64,000 nucleotides of DNA from Rhizobium ruizarguesonis (GCF_012349115.1 NZ_PQIG01000083.1:1-64000), one strand, 5' to 3'; counted from the first letter of the stretch, positions 1-9,207 are shown. Notes: a model not told the origin generated them from the letters alone. Translations and numbers: made by a program.

Positions 1-113
1 TCGCCCGCCTGCGCGCCGATACCGGCATCGCTCCAGGACAAAACACCCGCCTGGCCTTCAATCTCGACAAGGCCGTGTTCTTCGATCCCAATAGCCAGCT
101 CAGGATTGGGTGA
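1..113 (+). CDS. ABC transporter ATP-binding protein, C-terminal end (partial)
   Basis: The frame is open from the left edge (first full codon at base 3) to TGA at 111-113. The last residues, LAFNLDKAVFFDPNS followed by QLRIG, resemble the closing strand of the TOBE domain found at the C terminus of MalK/UgpC-type sugar-importer ATPases. Only about 36 residues are visible, so the substrate cannot be judged. The gene belongs to a system lying to the left of the window and is separated from the next gene by a palindromic repeat. Confidence 0.6.
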   Translation, partial: ARLRADTGIAPGQNTRLAFNLDKAVFFDPNSQLRIG

Positions 114-120
114 GGGCCAT

Positions 121-225
121 TAGAGCGCCGCGCGCCTAACAAGACGCGCTAAGGACGCTCTAACACTTTGAGTTGGCGCATAATCCTTTCCGAAAATCGA
201 TTTCGATTTTCTGGGTTATGCGCTA
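121..225. repeat. RIME-like palindromic intergenic repeat (copy A)
   Basis: The element starts TAGAGCGCCG and contains GGACGCTCTAAC. It ends with a hairpin whose outer arms are GCGCATAA (176-183) and TTATGCGC (216-223), enclosing GAAAATCGA and TCGATTTTC. Related copies lie at 15822, 16410 and 43112. Its right edge overlaps the TAG stop (CTA at 223-225) of the minus-strand GH2 gene. Such elements are known in Rhizobiaceae as RIME-type mosaics; that name is from memory and family membership is inferred from likeness. The hairpin may also end or protect transcripts arriving from both sides. Confidence 0.75.
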
Positions 226-2466
226 GCCGGCCGTCACGCCCACCTTCACCGGGGGAAAACGCGAGGAGACCGCTTCGACGGTGATCTCGCCGGTGAACCC
301 TGTCGCCTCCAGCCAGAAGCCGGCGGTGCCGCCCTGCAGCGGCACATTGGTCGGGCCGACGATCCTTGCCGGGCCGTGCACCTTCAGCGAAATGCTGTCG
401 TTCATGAAGGGCAGGCGCTGGCCGCGCTGGTCGAGGGCGCGGATGATGACGCGTGTGCTGTCGCGTTCACGGGCTTTCAACGTCGAGCTATCGGCAACCA
501 CTTCCAGGGTCGTCGGCAATGGATCGGCCACCAGCGTCAGACTGGCCACCGGCTCGCCGCCGATATAGCCGGTGAAAGTGCCGTCGATCCATTCGAGACC
601 CCAGGTGCCGAGCTCATCGGCGGTGAAGTGCCGATGGTCGAGCACGACGGGCGGATGCGGCAGATGCGGGTAATTTTCGCGATCCGGACCGATGCGCTTG
701 CTGAGCGAGCCATATTGCAGCTCCACCTCGTCGCAGTTGGTCAGGATGATCAGCGGCAGCACGCCGCCGATATTGCGTTCGCCGCGCGCCCAGAAGGTCG
801 CCGGCTTCATGACGATCTCCTCGGAAGGGTCGCACTGGCTGATATAGGCATAGGCCGCGAATTTCGGCTCGCGGAACATGTCCATGACGCCGTGATAGCA
901 GATGCGGTCGCCGGAGCCGAAATCCTTGTGGGTGTTGTAATCGAACATGCACCAGCCGATGGCGCCGGAGATATCAGGATCGCCATAGGCGGCATTCAGC
1001 ACTTCCAGGTGACGGCGCACATGCTCGGCCTGGCGCTGCTCCTGGTCATAAATCTTCGTCGGGTGCATGTGGCCGTTGAACTCGGTGATGAGGTACGGCA
1101 CCTTGTGCGACAGTCCGGTATTTTCCTGCTGGGCGCGCAGCGCGGTGCGCGGGCGGTTGGCGCCCGGCAGTTCCTCATTGCCGAGGATGAAGTCGTTCAT
1201 CGTGTAGACGTCTTCGAGCAGCTCGCTCTCGGTGAGATAACGCACGCCGCCGGTCTGGCGGGTGCTGTCGAGTTCACGGGCGAGGCGATTGGTCTCGGCG
1301 TAGAAATCGTGATTATCCTGCGATTCGTTGATGCGCACGCCCCAGATGATGATCGAGGGGTGGTTCCAGTCGCGCTCGATCATGCGGCGGACGTTCTCGA
1401 TCGATTCCTGCTGCCAGTCGGCATCGCCGATATGCTGCCAGCCCGGGATCTCTTCGAAGACCAGCAGACCGATCGTGTCGCATCGGTCGAGGAACCATTT
1501 CGACTGCGGATAATGCGAGGTGCGGACGATATTGCACTTCAGCACCGTCTTCATGATGTCGGCGTCACGCTCCTGGGCGGAGCGGCCGGCGGCATAACCG
1601 ACATAGGGGAAGGCCTGGTGGCGGTTGAGGCCGCGCAGCTTCAATGGCTTGCCGTTGAGGAGGAAACCTTCCGGCGTGAATTCGGCGGTGCGGAAGCCGA
1701 ACCTGGTCGAGACACGGTCGGAGCCGTGTTCGGTCCTGATTTCGACGGTGACGTCATAGAGCGTGGGATCGGTGATGTCCCAGAGGGCGATGCCGGTGAG
1801 GCCGCCAAAGGAGAGCGTGGTGCGGCTGCCGATCGTTTCAGTGGCGGCGGTGGCGACCACCGTACCGTCGGCCTGTTTCAGCGTTGCGGTGACCGTCGCC
1901 GAGAAGCTGCGGCCCTCGGGATTGGCGATATCGACGCGTATGGTCGCCGATTTCTCCGGGCCGAGAACGTCTGTGGTTTCGATCTTGAGATTGCGGATCG
2001 AGACCGGGTCGGTGACCTTCAGCCAGACATCGCGGTAGATGCCAGCATAGGTCAGATAGTCGATACGGCCGCCGAAAGGCGGAATGTCGGGGTTTTCGCT
2101 GCCGTCGATCTTGACGGTGACGAGGTTCTCGCCCTTGACCAGCTTGCCGGTGAGGCGGGCCTCAAATGGGGTGTAGCCGTCCTTATGGGCAATGATTTCC
2201 TCGCCGTTCAGATAGACGACGCTGTCGGCCATGGCGGCGTCGAAGACGAGCGAAACTTCGCGGCCCTCGAATTCCGGCAGCCAGCGCAGCACCTTCTGAT
2301 AGGTGAAGGCGCGCTGATAGCTGGTCTCGTCGAAATAGCTGAAGGGCAGTTCGACAGCGGTATGCGGCAGGCTGACCGACTTGGCGGCATCGAAAGTTTC
2401 GAGCAAGCGCTGGCCGAAGCCCTCGTGGAAACTCCAGCCTTCATTGAAGGAAACGACGGAACGCAT
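223..2466 (-). CDS. Glycoside hydrolase family 2 (beta-galactosidase/beta-glucuronidase type)
   Basis: A 747-residue protein with the GH2 order: an N-terminal sugar-binding jelly roll (about 1-155, with SYQRAFTYQK), an immunoglobulin-like domain (about 156-262), the TIM barrel (from RGLNRHQAFPYVG near 278), and C-terminal beta domains. The acid/base glutamate is E381 in WGVRINESQ and the likely nucleophile is E462 in YLITEFNGH. There is no signal peptide, so it should act in the cytoplasm on an imported beta-glycoside. It sits in the same minus-strand block as a LacI regulator and a Gfo/Idh oxidoreductase, beside an ABC sugar importer. Substrate is uncertain: beta-galactoside or beta-glucuronide are both possible. 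The stop codon abuts repeat copy A. Confidence 0.88.
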   Translation of the reverse strand: MRSVVSFNEGWSFHEGFGQRLLETFDAAKSVSLPHTAVELPFSYFDETSYQRAFTYQKVLRWLPEFEGREVSLVFDAAMADSVVYLNGEEIIAHKDGYTPFEARLTGKLVKGENLVTVKIDGSENPDIPPFGGRIDYLTYAGIYRDVWLKVTDPVSIRNLKIETTDVLGPEKSATIRVDIANPEGRSFSATVTATLKQADGTVVATAATETIGSRTTLSFGGLTGIALWDITDPTLYDVTVEIRTEHGSDRVSTRFGFRTAEFTPEGFLLNGKPLKLRGLNRHQAFPYVGYAAGRSAQERDADIMKTVLKCNIVRTSHYPQSKWFLDRCDTIGLLVFEEIPGWQHIGDADWQQESIENVRRMIERDWNHPSIIIWGVRINESQDNHDFYAETNRLARELDSTRQTGGVRYLTESELLEDVYTMNDFILGNEELPGANRPRTALRAQQENTGLSHKVPYLITEFNGHMHPTKIYDQEQRQAEHVRRHLEVLNAAYGDPDISGAIGWCMFDYNTHKDFGSGDRICYHGVMDMFREPKFAAYAYISQCDPSEEIVMKPATFWARGERNIGGVLPLIILTNCDEVELQYGSLSKRIGPDRENYPHLPHPPVVLDHRHFTADELGTWGLEWIDGTFTGYIGGEPVASLTLVADPLPTTLEVVADSSTLKARERDSTRVIIRALDQRGQRLPFMNDSISLKVHGPARIVGPTNVPLQGGTAGFWLEATGFTGEITVEAVSSRFPPVKVGVTAG

Positions 2467-2568
2467 TTCAGGCTCTCCAGATTACGGCATCAGGGACATT
2501 GCGGCACCTCTCGGCGCGTGAAAATCTGATCATCGGTATTCCTCCTCGATGCAATGGATGAGCGAGCC

Positions 2569-2670
2569 GCTAAAGCACGTCACAGCGAACTTGATTCATG
2601 CGACGCGCTTTAGCTTTTTTCATGCATGTCGTCACCCCGGAACCGCTGTACACTTCCAGGCGACATGCAT
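2569..2670. repeat. Palindromic repeat of a second family, also terminator-like
   Basis: Two nested hairpins. GCTAAAGC (2569-2576) pairs with GCTTTAGC (2607-2614) and is followed by six T (2615-2620), which is terminator-like on the plus strand. ATGCATGTCG (2622-2631) pairs perfectly with CGACATGCAT (2661-2670). The layout, a GCTTTAGC-type block then a CATGTCG/CGACATG hairpin, is one I recognise as common between rhizobial genes. The right arm ends at the first base of the LacI gene stop (TCA at 2670-2672 on the plus strand). Confidence 0.65.
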
Positions 2671-3668
2671 CAGGCGGTCGAGCCCCAGCGGGCGGTGCAG
2701 GTGAGCGTGATGCTGTGCGGGCCTTCGATCTCGGCGTCATGCCGTTCGATCAATTCGACGACGGCATCGATGAAGGCGACGTGGTCGAGGCTCAGCGTGG
2801 TGAGGTCGTTGCAATCCCAGGCGGCCATGGCAATGCCGTCCTGGCCGACGATGGCGATATCATCCGGCGTGTTCTTGCCGAGCACCCGGCGGGCTGCATC
2901 GCGTGCGCCGATCGCCATGACATCGTTGCCACAGATGATGGCGTCGACCTTGTCACGGTGCAGCAGGAGCACGGCTTCCTTGAAGCCGGAATCATAGGAG
3001 TAGTCGCCGAAGGCCTGCGCCTCGAAGGCGAGGCCGCGCTTGGTCAGCGCATCGGCGAACCATTTGCGCCTGAGCTTGTCGATCCAGCTGGAATTGGTGC
3101 CGGAGAGGTAGGCGAAACGCTTTTTGCCGTCGCGAACGATCTTGCCGATGATCTCGTCGGCGGCCTCAGCGCCGTCGATGCGGATGCTGGAGACGTTTTC
3201 GTTGTCGAGCGGCTCGAAGGAGACGATGATCGGCTTCGTCGTGTGGAAGATATCAACGGCATCTTGCATCGACACCATGTCGGAGAAGACGACGACGTGA
3301 TCGACCTGATAGGTGGAGGCAAGGCGCATCAATTGCAGCCGGTCGGAATGATCGGCGCAGCAGAGGATGATCGGCAGCAATTGTCTCGCTTGTAGGCGGT
3401 GGACGAGAAGCTGTTGTTCCTCAGCCTCGCAAGGGTTGCCGATCGCGTTGACGACCAGGGCGACGAGGCGCGAGCGCTGGTTGTTCAGTGAGCGGGCGAT
3501 CGCGTTCGGCTGGTAGCCATGTTCACGGGCGACGGCAAGGATGCGGTCGCGCGTCGCGCTGCCGATGCGTGAATCCGGCGAGAAGGCGCGGGAAATGGTG
3601 GCGGAGGAGACGCCGGCGAGTTTCGCCAGTTCCTTCGAGGTGATCCGCCGTCTACTCATACCGCTCAT
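2670..3668 (-). CDS. LacI-family transcriptional regulator
   Basis: A 332-residue repressor-type protein. The LacI helix-turn-helix is at about residues 8-30 (SKELAKLAGVSSATISRAF) followed by the hinge helix (HGYQPNAIARSL), then a periplasmic-binding-like sugar-sensing domain. A second in-frame ATG (MSRRRITSKE) three codons in is an equally plausible start. It lies between the GH2 gene and the Gfo/Idh gene. A LacI-type 18-bp operator candidate lies at 4707-4724 in the divergent promoter region, so it probably controls both this minus-strand group and the importer operon. Confidence 0.88.
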   Translation of the reverse strand: MSGMSRRRITSKELAKLAGVSSATISRAFSPDSRIGSATRDRILAVAREHGYQPNAIARSLNNQRSRLVALVVNAIGNPCEAEEQQLLVHRLQARQLLPIILCCADHSDRLQLMRLASTYQVDHVVVFSDMVSMQDAVDIFHTTKPIIVSFEPLDNENVSSIRIDGAEAADEIIGKIVRDGKKRFAYLSGTNSSWIDKLRRKWFADALTKRGLAFEAQAFGDYSYDSGFKEAVLLLHRDKVDAIICGNDVMAIGARDAARRVLGKNTPDDIAIVGQDGIAMAAWDCNDLTTLSLDHVAFIDAVVELIERHDAEIEGPHSITLTCTARWGSTA

Positions 3669-3677
3669 CTTCAGCGC

Positions 3678-4685
3678 CTATCGGGCGACGATCCTGACGG
3701 AAGCGCCGTCGGCCGCTGCCGATTCCTTGATTGCATCCCATAGCCTAGCGAATCTGATGCCCATTTCAACGGAGCCGGAGTTTTCCATCTTTCCCTCGCG
3801 AATGGCGAGGAAATTCTTCATCGGATTGCCGAGAATCTCGGCTTCCTCGCGCGGCTCGGCAGTGCGCCCGACACTGATCTCGCGCCAGCCGCCCCAGGCG
3901 TCGATGCGCACGATCGCCTTTGAATAGAAGAAGGTGATGTGGGAGGCGCAGCCCGGAGGGCCTTCGCCGGCGGCCGTCAATGTCGCCAGCGCGCCGTTTT
4001 TCAGCCGGGCGGAGACGGCGGTGGCGATATCGACCTGTCTGCCGTGGTTGTTCATGTAGGCCGACACACTGTCGAAATCCGAATTGGCGAGCAGGCAGAC
4101 GGTGTTCATCATGTGGGCGCCGGTATCGAACATGAAGCCGCCGCCGGAGATATCAGGCTGCTGCTTCCAGTGGCCGTCATAATTGGACGACCAGCTTTCC
4201 CAGATCATGCCCGATATGGCGATCAGCTCGCCGAATTCGCCGGCGAGGGCCCGCCGGCGTGTGTCGAGCACCAGCGGCGACAGGCCGCCCTGGAAGGCGG
4301 TGACGATGGTGACGCCGCTCTTTTTCTGCGCGGCGATCAGCCTCTCGGCTTCAGTGACTGTCGTCACCATCGGCTTTTCCAGGAAGAGGTCGAGGCCGGC
4401 CTCGGCCACGGCGGTTGCCTGCTCGGCATGGAAGGCATGCGGGGTGGAGACGTAGACGATGTCGAGTTCGCCCCGGCATTCCGCGAGCATCTGGCGATAA
4501 TCCTCGAAGCTCCTCGGTTCTGGTGCGCCGGCGGCGAGGCAGACGTCGATCAGGCGCTGGCGCGACGCCGCCGTGGTGTCGGCGAGAGCAGCGAATTCGA
4601 TCTCCGGCATCTTGACCCAGCTCTCGGCATATTCCGCCGCCTTCAAGCCAGCGCCGATGACGCCGAGGCGCAATTTCTCAGACAT
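3678..4685 (-). CDS. Gfo/Idh/MocA-family NAD(P)-dependent oxidoreductase
   Basis: Start chosen at 4685 (MSEKLRLGVIGAG) because an AGGGAGG-type ribosome site lies just upstream; an in-frame ATG ten codons earlier has none. The 335-residue protein has the N-terminal Rossmann motif GVIGAG, the family EKP motif (about 103-105, LFLEKPM) with its conserved lysine, and the substrate-domain motif GGGFMFDTGAHMM. Members oxidise or reduce sugars and cyclitols. In this cluster it probably modifies the sugar released by the GH2 enzyme or imported by the neighbouring transporter. It ends nine bases before the start of the LacI gene on the same strand, consistent with one operon. Confidence 0.88.
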   Translation of the reverse strand: MSEKLRLGVIGAGLKAAEYAESWVKMPEIEFAALADTTAASRQRLIDVCLAAGAPEPRSFEDYRQMLAECRGELDIVYVSTPHAFHAEQATAVAEAGLDLFLEKPMVTTVTEAERLIAAQKKSGVTIVTAFQGGLSPLVLDTRRRALAGEFGELIAISGMIWESWSSNYDGHWKQQPDISGGGFMFDTGAHMMNTVCLLANSDFDSVSAYMNNHGRQVDIATAVSARLKNGALATLTAAGEGPPGCASHITFFYSKAIVRIDAWGGWREISVGRTAEPREEAEILGNPMKNFLAIREGKMENSGSVEMGIRFARLWDAIKESAAADGASVRIVAR

Positions 4686-4706
4686 GAAATTCCTCCCTGA
4701 ATACAT

Positions 4707-4724
4707 TGTGCACACGATTACACA
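4707..4724. promoter_or_regulatory. Candidate LacI-family operator
   Basis: TGTGCACACGATTACACA is an imperfect palindrome around a central CG, the layout typical of LacI-family operators (TGT...CG...ACA). It lies 22 bases upstream of the Gfo/Idh start, in the divergent region shared with the ABC importer. Nearest regulator: the LacI gene at 2670-3668. Confidence 0.55.
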
Positions 4725-4807
4725 AACGGTATGGCGATGGCAATATCTAAATAAATAAGTAATATCAGTATATTAAAGCTCACTATCGAATCTTTTCAAA
4801 AACCGTC

Positions 4808-4835
4808 TTGTCAGCATTCGGAATGCGTGTACATT
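4808..4835 (+). promoter_or_regulatory. Candidate promoter of the importer operon with a palindrome in its spacer
   Basis: TTGTCA (4808-4813), 16 bases, then TACATT (4830-4835) resemble -35 and -10 boxes about 50 bases before the binding-protein gene. The spacer holds the perfect 13-bp palindrome GCATTCGGAATGC (4814-4826), so a protein bound there would block RNA polymerase. The surrounding 4740-4800 stretch is unusually AT-rich for this genome. Confidence 0.4.
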
Positions 4836-4887
4836 TTCACGACCGGTGCTGGAGGGCGCCGTGTCTCTACAAAAGGGAGGACTTCCG

Positions 4888-6180
4888 TTGAAGAAAATGG
4901 TTCTTGGCGGCCTATGCGCCATTCTGCTGAGCGCGGTTTCGACGCTGGCACAGGCAGAAACAATCCGAATTGCAAATCATGGTCAGGCCGGCATCGACGC
5001 GATGAAGTCGACGGTCGAGCGGATCGAAAAGAAATATGGCGTCACCGTCGAGGTCATCGAATATCCGGCGCCCGACAAGGACTACCTGACGAAACTCCTG
5101 ACCGAGCTCGGCGCCGGCAACGCGCCCGACCTGTTCTCCATCCCGACGACGGCTGCGGTCGCCGACATGGTGGAAGCCGGTTACCTCGCGCCTGTTACCA
5201 AGGAGTTCAAGGCCTGGGACGGCTACGCCAACCTCTATGACGTCGCCAAGGAGCTTGCCGTCAGCCCGGATGGAGAAACCTATGTGATGCCGTTCATGCT
5301 CGGCATTCAGGAAATCTATTACCGCAAGGACGTTCTCGAAAAAGCCGCCATCTCGACCGAACAGCCGAAGACCTGGCAGGAACTTCTCGACCGCGCGGCC
5401 GAGATCAAGCAGAAGACCGGCGCCTACGGCCTGCTCTTTCCGGCCGGCGTTTCCTGGGGAAGCGGCGCCTTCGACGAAGGTTTCCAGCATCTGCTCGTCG
5501 GTTCCAAGACGCCGCAGCTCGTCGATGCCGACGGCAAGCTCGATCTGAATGGCGAAGGCATCAAGGATGTCTTCAACGTCTACAAGGAACTGATCGACAA
5601 GGATCTGATGCCGACGCAGCCGTTGCTCGGACCCGAGCCCTGGGTCGTGCCGAAGTACCAGATGTTCCCGGAAGGCAAGCTCGCCGCGACCACCTGCGGC
5701 TCCTGGTGCTATATTTTCGACTGGGGTCGCGAAAGCAAGAACCCGATCCCTGACGTGACGAAGGTGGTCGGCACCTGGACGGTTCCCGGCCAGAGCAGCG
5801 GCCAGTATGTGCTGGCCAATCTCGCTGCGCCGTGGGCCGTCAATTCCAAGTCGGCCAATACCGAGCTGGCGATCAAGGCGCTGATGGAGATCGGCTCGAT
5901 CGAGACTCAGGTTTCCTACGCCGCCCGCATCGGCAACATCCCGGCCAGCAAGGATGCGGCTGGCAATGCCGAGTTCCAGAAGCTGACGGAGCTGGTTCCG
6001 ATCCATGCCGCGGCCGGGAACGGCGTGTTCCTGAAGCAGGCCTCCGGATTTGGTACGGTCTCGGAAGGGGTCGCGCGGGCCACCGAAGCGCTGCTCCGCA
6101 AGGAAACCGATGCCGCCGGCGCCCAGAAGATCCTTGTCGACTACGTCAAGGAAACGCTCGGCGACGACATGGTCAAGTAA
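4888..6180 (+). CDS. Sugar ABC transporter substrate-binding protein (family 1)
   Basis: The start is taken as TTG at 4888, seven bases after GGGAGG (4875-4880). It gives a clean Sec signal peptide (LKKMVLGGLCAILLSAVSTLAQA). An upstream GTG at 4846 would bury the ribosome site. The mature protein is a MalE-like extracellular solute-binding protein of about 430 residues. It is the first gene of a five-gene plus-strand operon: binding protein, two permeases, ATPase, ThuA-like protein. Neighbouring GH2 and Gfo/Idh genes suggest an oligosaccharide or glycoside ligand. The exact sugar cannot be read from sequence. A 106-base gap to the next gene contains only a weak GACGCG/CGCGTC hairpin. Confidence 0.88.
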   Translation: MKKMVLGGLCAILLSAVSTLAQAETIRIANHGQAGIDAMKSTVERIEKKYGVTVEVIEYPAPDKDYLTKLLTELGAGNAPDLFSIPTTAAVADMVEAGYLAPVTKEFKAWDGYANLYDVAKELAVSPDGETYVMPFMLGIQEIYYRKDVLEKAAISTEQPKTWQELLDRAAEIKQKTGAYGLLFPAGVSWGSGAFDEGFQHLLVGSKTPQLVDADGKLDLNGEGIKDVFNVYKELIDKDLMPTQPLLGPEPWVVPKYQMFPEGKLAATTCGSWCYIFDWGRESKNPIPDVTKVVGTWTVPGQSSGQYVLANLAAPWAVNSKSANTELAIKALMEIGSIETQVSYAARIGNIPASKDAAGNAEFQKLTELVPIHAAAGNGVFLKQASGFGTVSEGVARATEALLRKETDAAGAQKILVDYVKETLGDDMVK

Positions 6181-6286
6181 GCTCCGGCACCCTCTCTTCC
6201 GCCACGACGGGGACGCGGCGCCAACGCCCGCGTCTTCCCGCTTTCATTCGATAAGCCGGTTCCATCGATAAGGTTTGTGAGCTTCC

Positions 6287-7174
6287 ATGGCCCGAAACTC
6301 TCATGAAAAGCGCGCCGAGCGGCAATGGCTGCTGATCCTGCTGCCCTCGCTGGTGCTGCTTCTGGCCTTCGTCATCTATCCGGCCCTCTATTCGATCTAT
6401 CTGAGCTTCACCAATGAGGCGCTGACCGGGGCCGCGGCCCTTCGGCCCCGTTTCGTTGGTTTCAGGAATTACACGCGGCTCTTCAACGACGCGAAGTTCT
6501 GGAATTCGCTGTTCGTCACCTTCGTCTTCGTCATCGGTTCGGCGGTGATCGGCCAGTTCGTGCTCGGCCTGATCTCGGCAATTGCGTTGCGCCGGCCGAT
6601 CCGCTTTCGGCGGGTGTTTTCGTCGATCATCCTGTTGCCGAATGCAGCCCCTGAAGTCGTCGCCGGTTTCATGTGGATCTCGATGCTGGCGGGCGGCGAC
6701 AATGCCACACTCAGCCGCATCGTCAGTTTTTTCGGCATCACGCCGGCCGACTGGCTGCAGGTCTTCCCGCTGTCGATGATCATCGTCGTCAACACCTGGC
6801 GCGGCATCGCCACGGCGATGATCCTGCTAACGGCCGGCCTCAGTACCATTCCGGCGGAGATCTATGAGGCAGCGCGCATGGACGGCGCCACCCCATCGCA
6901 GATGTTCCGCCGCATCACCCTGCCGCTGATGATGCCGACGATCCTGCTCTATATGTTGATCTCCGCCGTCTCCACCATCGCCGTCTTCGGCCTCGTCTAT
7001 GCGCTGACGCGCGGCGGACCGGGCGGGGCGACCGAGGTGGTCAGCATCTATATCTACAACCAGTCCTTTACGTCGTTCCAGCTGGGTTATGGTGCCGCGG
7101 TCGCCGTCGTCGCGCTCGTCATCTCGCTGATATTAGGTATCGCCTATGTCCGGGCCATGAAGGTGGAGGTCTGA
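6287..7174 (+). CDS. Sugar ABC transporter permease (MalF/UgpA type)
   Basis: A 295-residue inner-membrane protein with about six hydrophobic segments, the first at residues 14-40. The cytoplasmic EAA loop (EAARMDGA, 194-201) docks to the ATPase. Sequence features such as YPALYSIYLSFTN near the N terminus and ALTRGGPGG near the C terminus are typical of the MalF/UgpA branch of carbohydrate importers. It is followed after one base by the second permease, so the two are translationally coupled. Together they form the heterodimeric channel fed by the preceding binding protein. Confidence 0.9.
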   Translation: MARNSHEKRAERQWLLILLPSLVLLLAFVIYPALYSIYLSFTNEALTGAAALRPRFVGFRNYTRLFNDAKFWNSLFVTFVFVIGSAVIGQFVLGLISAIALRRPIRFRRVFSSIILLPNAAPEVVAGFMWISMLAGGDNATLSRIVSFFGITPADWLQVFPLSMIIVVNTWRGIATAMILLTAGLSTIPAEIYEAARMDGATPSQMFRRITLPLMMPTILLYMLISAVSTIAVFGLVYALTRGGPGGATEVVSIYIYNQSFTSFQLGYGAAVAVVALVISLILGIAYVRAMKVEV

Positions 7175-7175
7175 C

Positions 7176-8087
7176 ATGGCCGTCGTTTCCCCAAGTGAAA
7201 CTGCAAACAAGGGTCGCTCCGACCTCATCGCCTATGCGACGCTGTCGCTGATCTCGATCTTCTGCGCGGTGCCTTTCTTCTGGGTGCTGCTCGCCTCGCT
7301 CGACGGCAATGCCCAGCTCTTCCTGCATTGGCCGGAGCAGTGGACTTTCGCCAATTATATCAGGGTCTTCACCAAGGAGGACGGGGCGAAGTGGCTGTTC
7401 AATTCGCTCTTCGTGGTCGCTAGCGCGACGCTGCTCGTCATGGTGCTTTCGGGGCTCGGCGGTTATGCACTGTCGCGCACCCGGGCCTGGTGGAAGCTGC
7501 CCTTCCTCTACGCGATCCTGCTCATCCGTGTGCTGCCGCCGACGGCGCTCGTCGTGCCGCTCTACAAATTCCTGCTGACGCTGAACAATGCGGAAGCGGC
7601 GGTGCTCAGACCGATCTTCGGCAGCTATGCCCGCGACATCATGCGCTGGACCGGCTTCATCGACGGTTATCTCGGGTTGATCCTGGTGCTGGCGACGATG
7701 CAATTGCCGTTGGCGCTCTGGATCATGAAGACCTTCTTCGACGGGCTGCCGAGGGACTATGAGGAGGCGGCGCTGATGGATGGGGCGACACTCATCCAGC
7801 GCATCCGCCGGGTGTTGATCCCGCTGGCGCTGCCGGGGCTTGCCGCTGCTGGGCTGTTCGCCTTCATGTCGGCCTGGGGCGATTTCCTGCTGCCGCTGAT
7901 CCTCCTGTCGTCGCCGGAGCTGCAGACGCTGCCGCTCGGTCTCTTCCGCGCCTTCCTGCGCATCAACGAGATCGATTACGGCCTGCTGACCGCGCTGGCA
8001 TTCATCTATCTGCTGCCCGCCGTCGTCGCCTTCGGTTTTGCGCGGCGCTTCCTCGTCCAGACGTTTTCGGGCGGCGTGAAGGGCTGA
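7176..8087 (+). CDS. Sugar ABC transporter permease (MalG/UgpE type)
   Basis: A 303-residue inner-membrane protein with six predicted membrane segments and the EAA loop EAALMDGA (197-204). It is the second half of the channel pair with the preceding permease. The long C-terminal membrane segments and the LPRDYEEAALMDGAT context are typical of the MalG branch. Start ATG at 7176 follows the previous stop directly. The ATPase gene follows after 19 bases. Confidence 0.9.
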   Translation: MAVVSPSETANKGRSDLIAYATLSLISIFCAVPFFWVLLASLDGNAQLFLHWPEQWTFANYIRVFTKEDGAKWLFNSLFVVASATLLVMVLSGLGGYALSRTRAWWKLPFLYAILLIRVLPPTALVVPLYKFLLTLNNAEAAVLRPIFGSYARDIMRWTGFIDGYLGLILVLATMQLPLALWIMKTFFDGLPRDYEEAALMDGATLIQRIRRVLIPLALPGLAAAGLFAFMSAWGDFLLPLILLSSPELQTLPLGLFRAFLRINEIDYGLLTALAFIYLLPAVVAFGFARRFLVQTFSGGVKG

Positions 8088-8106
8088 GATCAAGAAAGAG
8101 AAACAG

Positions 8107-9189
8107 ATGATCAATCTCAGAAACGTTCGCAAATTCTACGGCGCGCTCGAGGTCATCAAGGGCGTCGACATTACCGTGGAAGACGGAGAATTCGCGGTTT
8201 TCGTCGGCCCCTCCGGCTGCGGCAAGTCCACGCTGCTGCGGATGATCGCCGGCCTCGAAGGCATCGATGACGGCGACCTTATCCTCAACGGCAAACGCAT
8301 CAACGACGTGCCGCCCGACAAGCGCGGCATTGCCATGGTGTTCCAGTCCTATGCGCTCTATCCGCATATGAGCGTTGCCGAAAACATTGGCTTCTCGCTC
8401 AGCCTGAAGAAGGTGCCGGAGGCGGAAATCCGCCGGCAGGTGGAAGGTGTCGCCGAAATCCTGCAGCTCACCGACTACCTCGACCGCCGCCCGGCCGCCC
8501 TTTCCGGCGGCCAGCGCCAGCGCGTGGCGATCGGCCGCGCCATCATCAAGAAACCGGCGCTGATCCTGTTCGACGAACCGCTGTCGAACCTCGATTCGGC
8601 GCTGCGCGTGCAGATGCGCGCCGAGCTGCAACGCCTGCACCGCGAGCTGAAGGCGACGGTCGTCTACGTCACGCACGACCAGGTGGAGGCGATGACGATG
8701 GCGGACCGCATCGTCGTGCTGAACAAGGGCGTCGTCGCTCAACAGGGCGCGCCGATGGATCTCTACCATCAGCCGGACAACGAATTTGTCGCAACTTTCA
8801 TCGGCTCGCCAAAGATGAACGTGCTGCCGATGACGGCGACGCGCCGGGATGGCGGCAAGGTGCATCTGGAAAGCCCGCTCGGCCTTTCCATCGACCTTTC
8901 AGACGGCAATGGCGCCGTGCAGCAGGGCGAGGCGAAGCTCGGCATTCGGCCGGAACATCTGAAGCTCGCACCCCAAGGGCAGGGTGATTTTTCGGCCGAG
9001 GTCGTCATCGTCGAGCGTTTGGGCGTGGAGACCTATCTGACAGTCGGTTCGCAGCAGCAGCCGATCGTCGTACGCGCCGAAGGCGATATCGCGGTGCGGC
9101 CGGGCGATCGTGTGTCGCTGACTGCCGAGCGCGCCGGTTGCCATCTGTTTGATTCCGCCGGCCGGGTAATCCGTTCGGCAACCGCTTGA
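8107..9189 (+). CDS. Sugar ABC transporter ATP-binding protein (UgpC/MalK type)
   Basis: A 360-residue ATPase. Walker A is GPSGCGKS (34-41), the signature is LSGGQ (132-136), Walker B is LILFDEP (about 152-158) and the switch histidine is H190. The C-terminal third (from about 240) is the regulatory TOBE/OB domain typical of MalK and UgpC, with LGIRPEHLKL. It energises the two preceding permeases at the cytoplasmic face. The start is preceded by AAGAAAGAGAAACAG, an A/G-rich ribosome site. Confidence 0.92.
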   Translation: MINLRNVRKFYGALEVIKGVDITVEDGEFAVFVGPSGCGKSTLLRMIAGLEGIDDGDLILNGKRINDVPPDKRGIAMVFQSYALYPHMSVAENIGFSLSLKKVPEAEIRRQVEGVAEILQLTDYLDRRPAALSGGQRQRVAIGRAIIKKPALILFDEPLSNLDSALRVQMRAELQRLHRELKATVVYVTHDQVEAMTMADRIVVLNKGVVAQQGAPMDLYHQPDNEFVATFIGSPKMNVLPMTATRRDGGKVHLESPLGLSIDLSDGNGAVQQGEAKLGIRPEHLKLAPQGQGDFSAEVVIVERLGVETYLTVGSQQQPIVVRAEGDIAVRPGDRVSLTAERAGCHLFDSAGRVIRSATA

Positions 9190-9207
9190 AACACATCGAG
9201 GAATGAC

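Noticed and set aside
376..2529. Long plus-strand open frame opposite the GH2 gene
   Set aside because: It is the antisense of a gene with clear catalytic motifs; the translation has no family signature and arises from high GC third positions.
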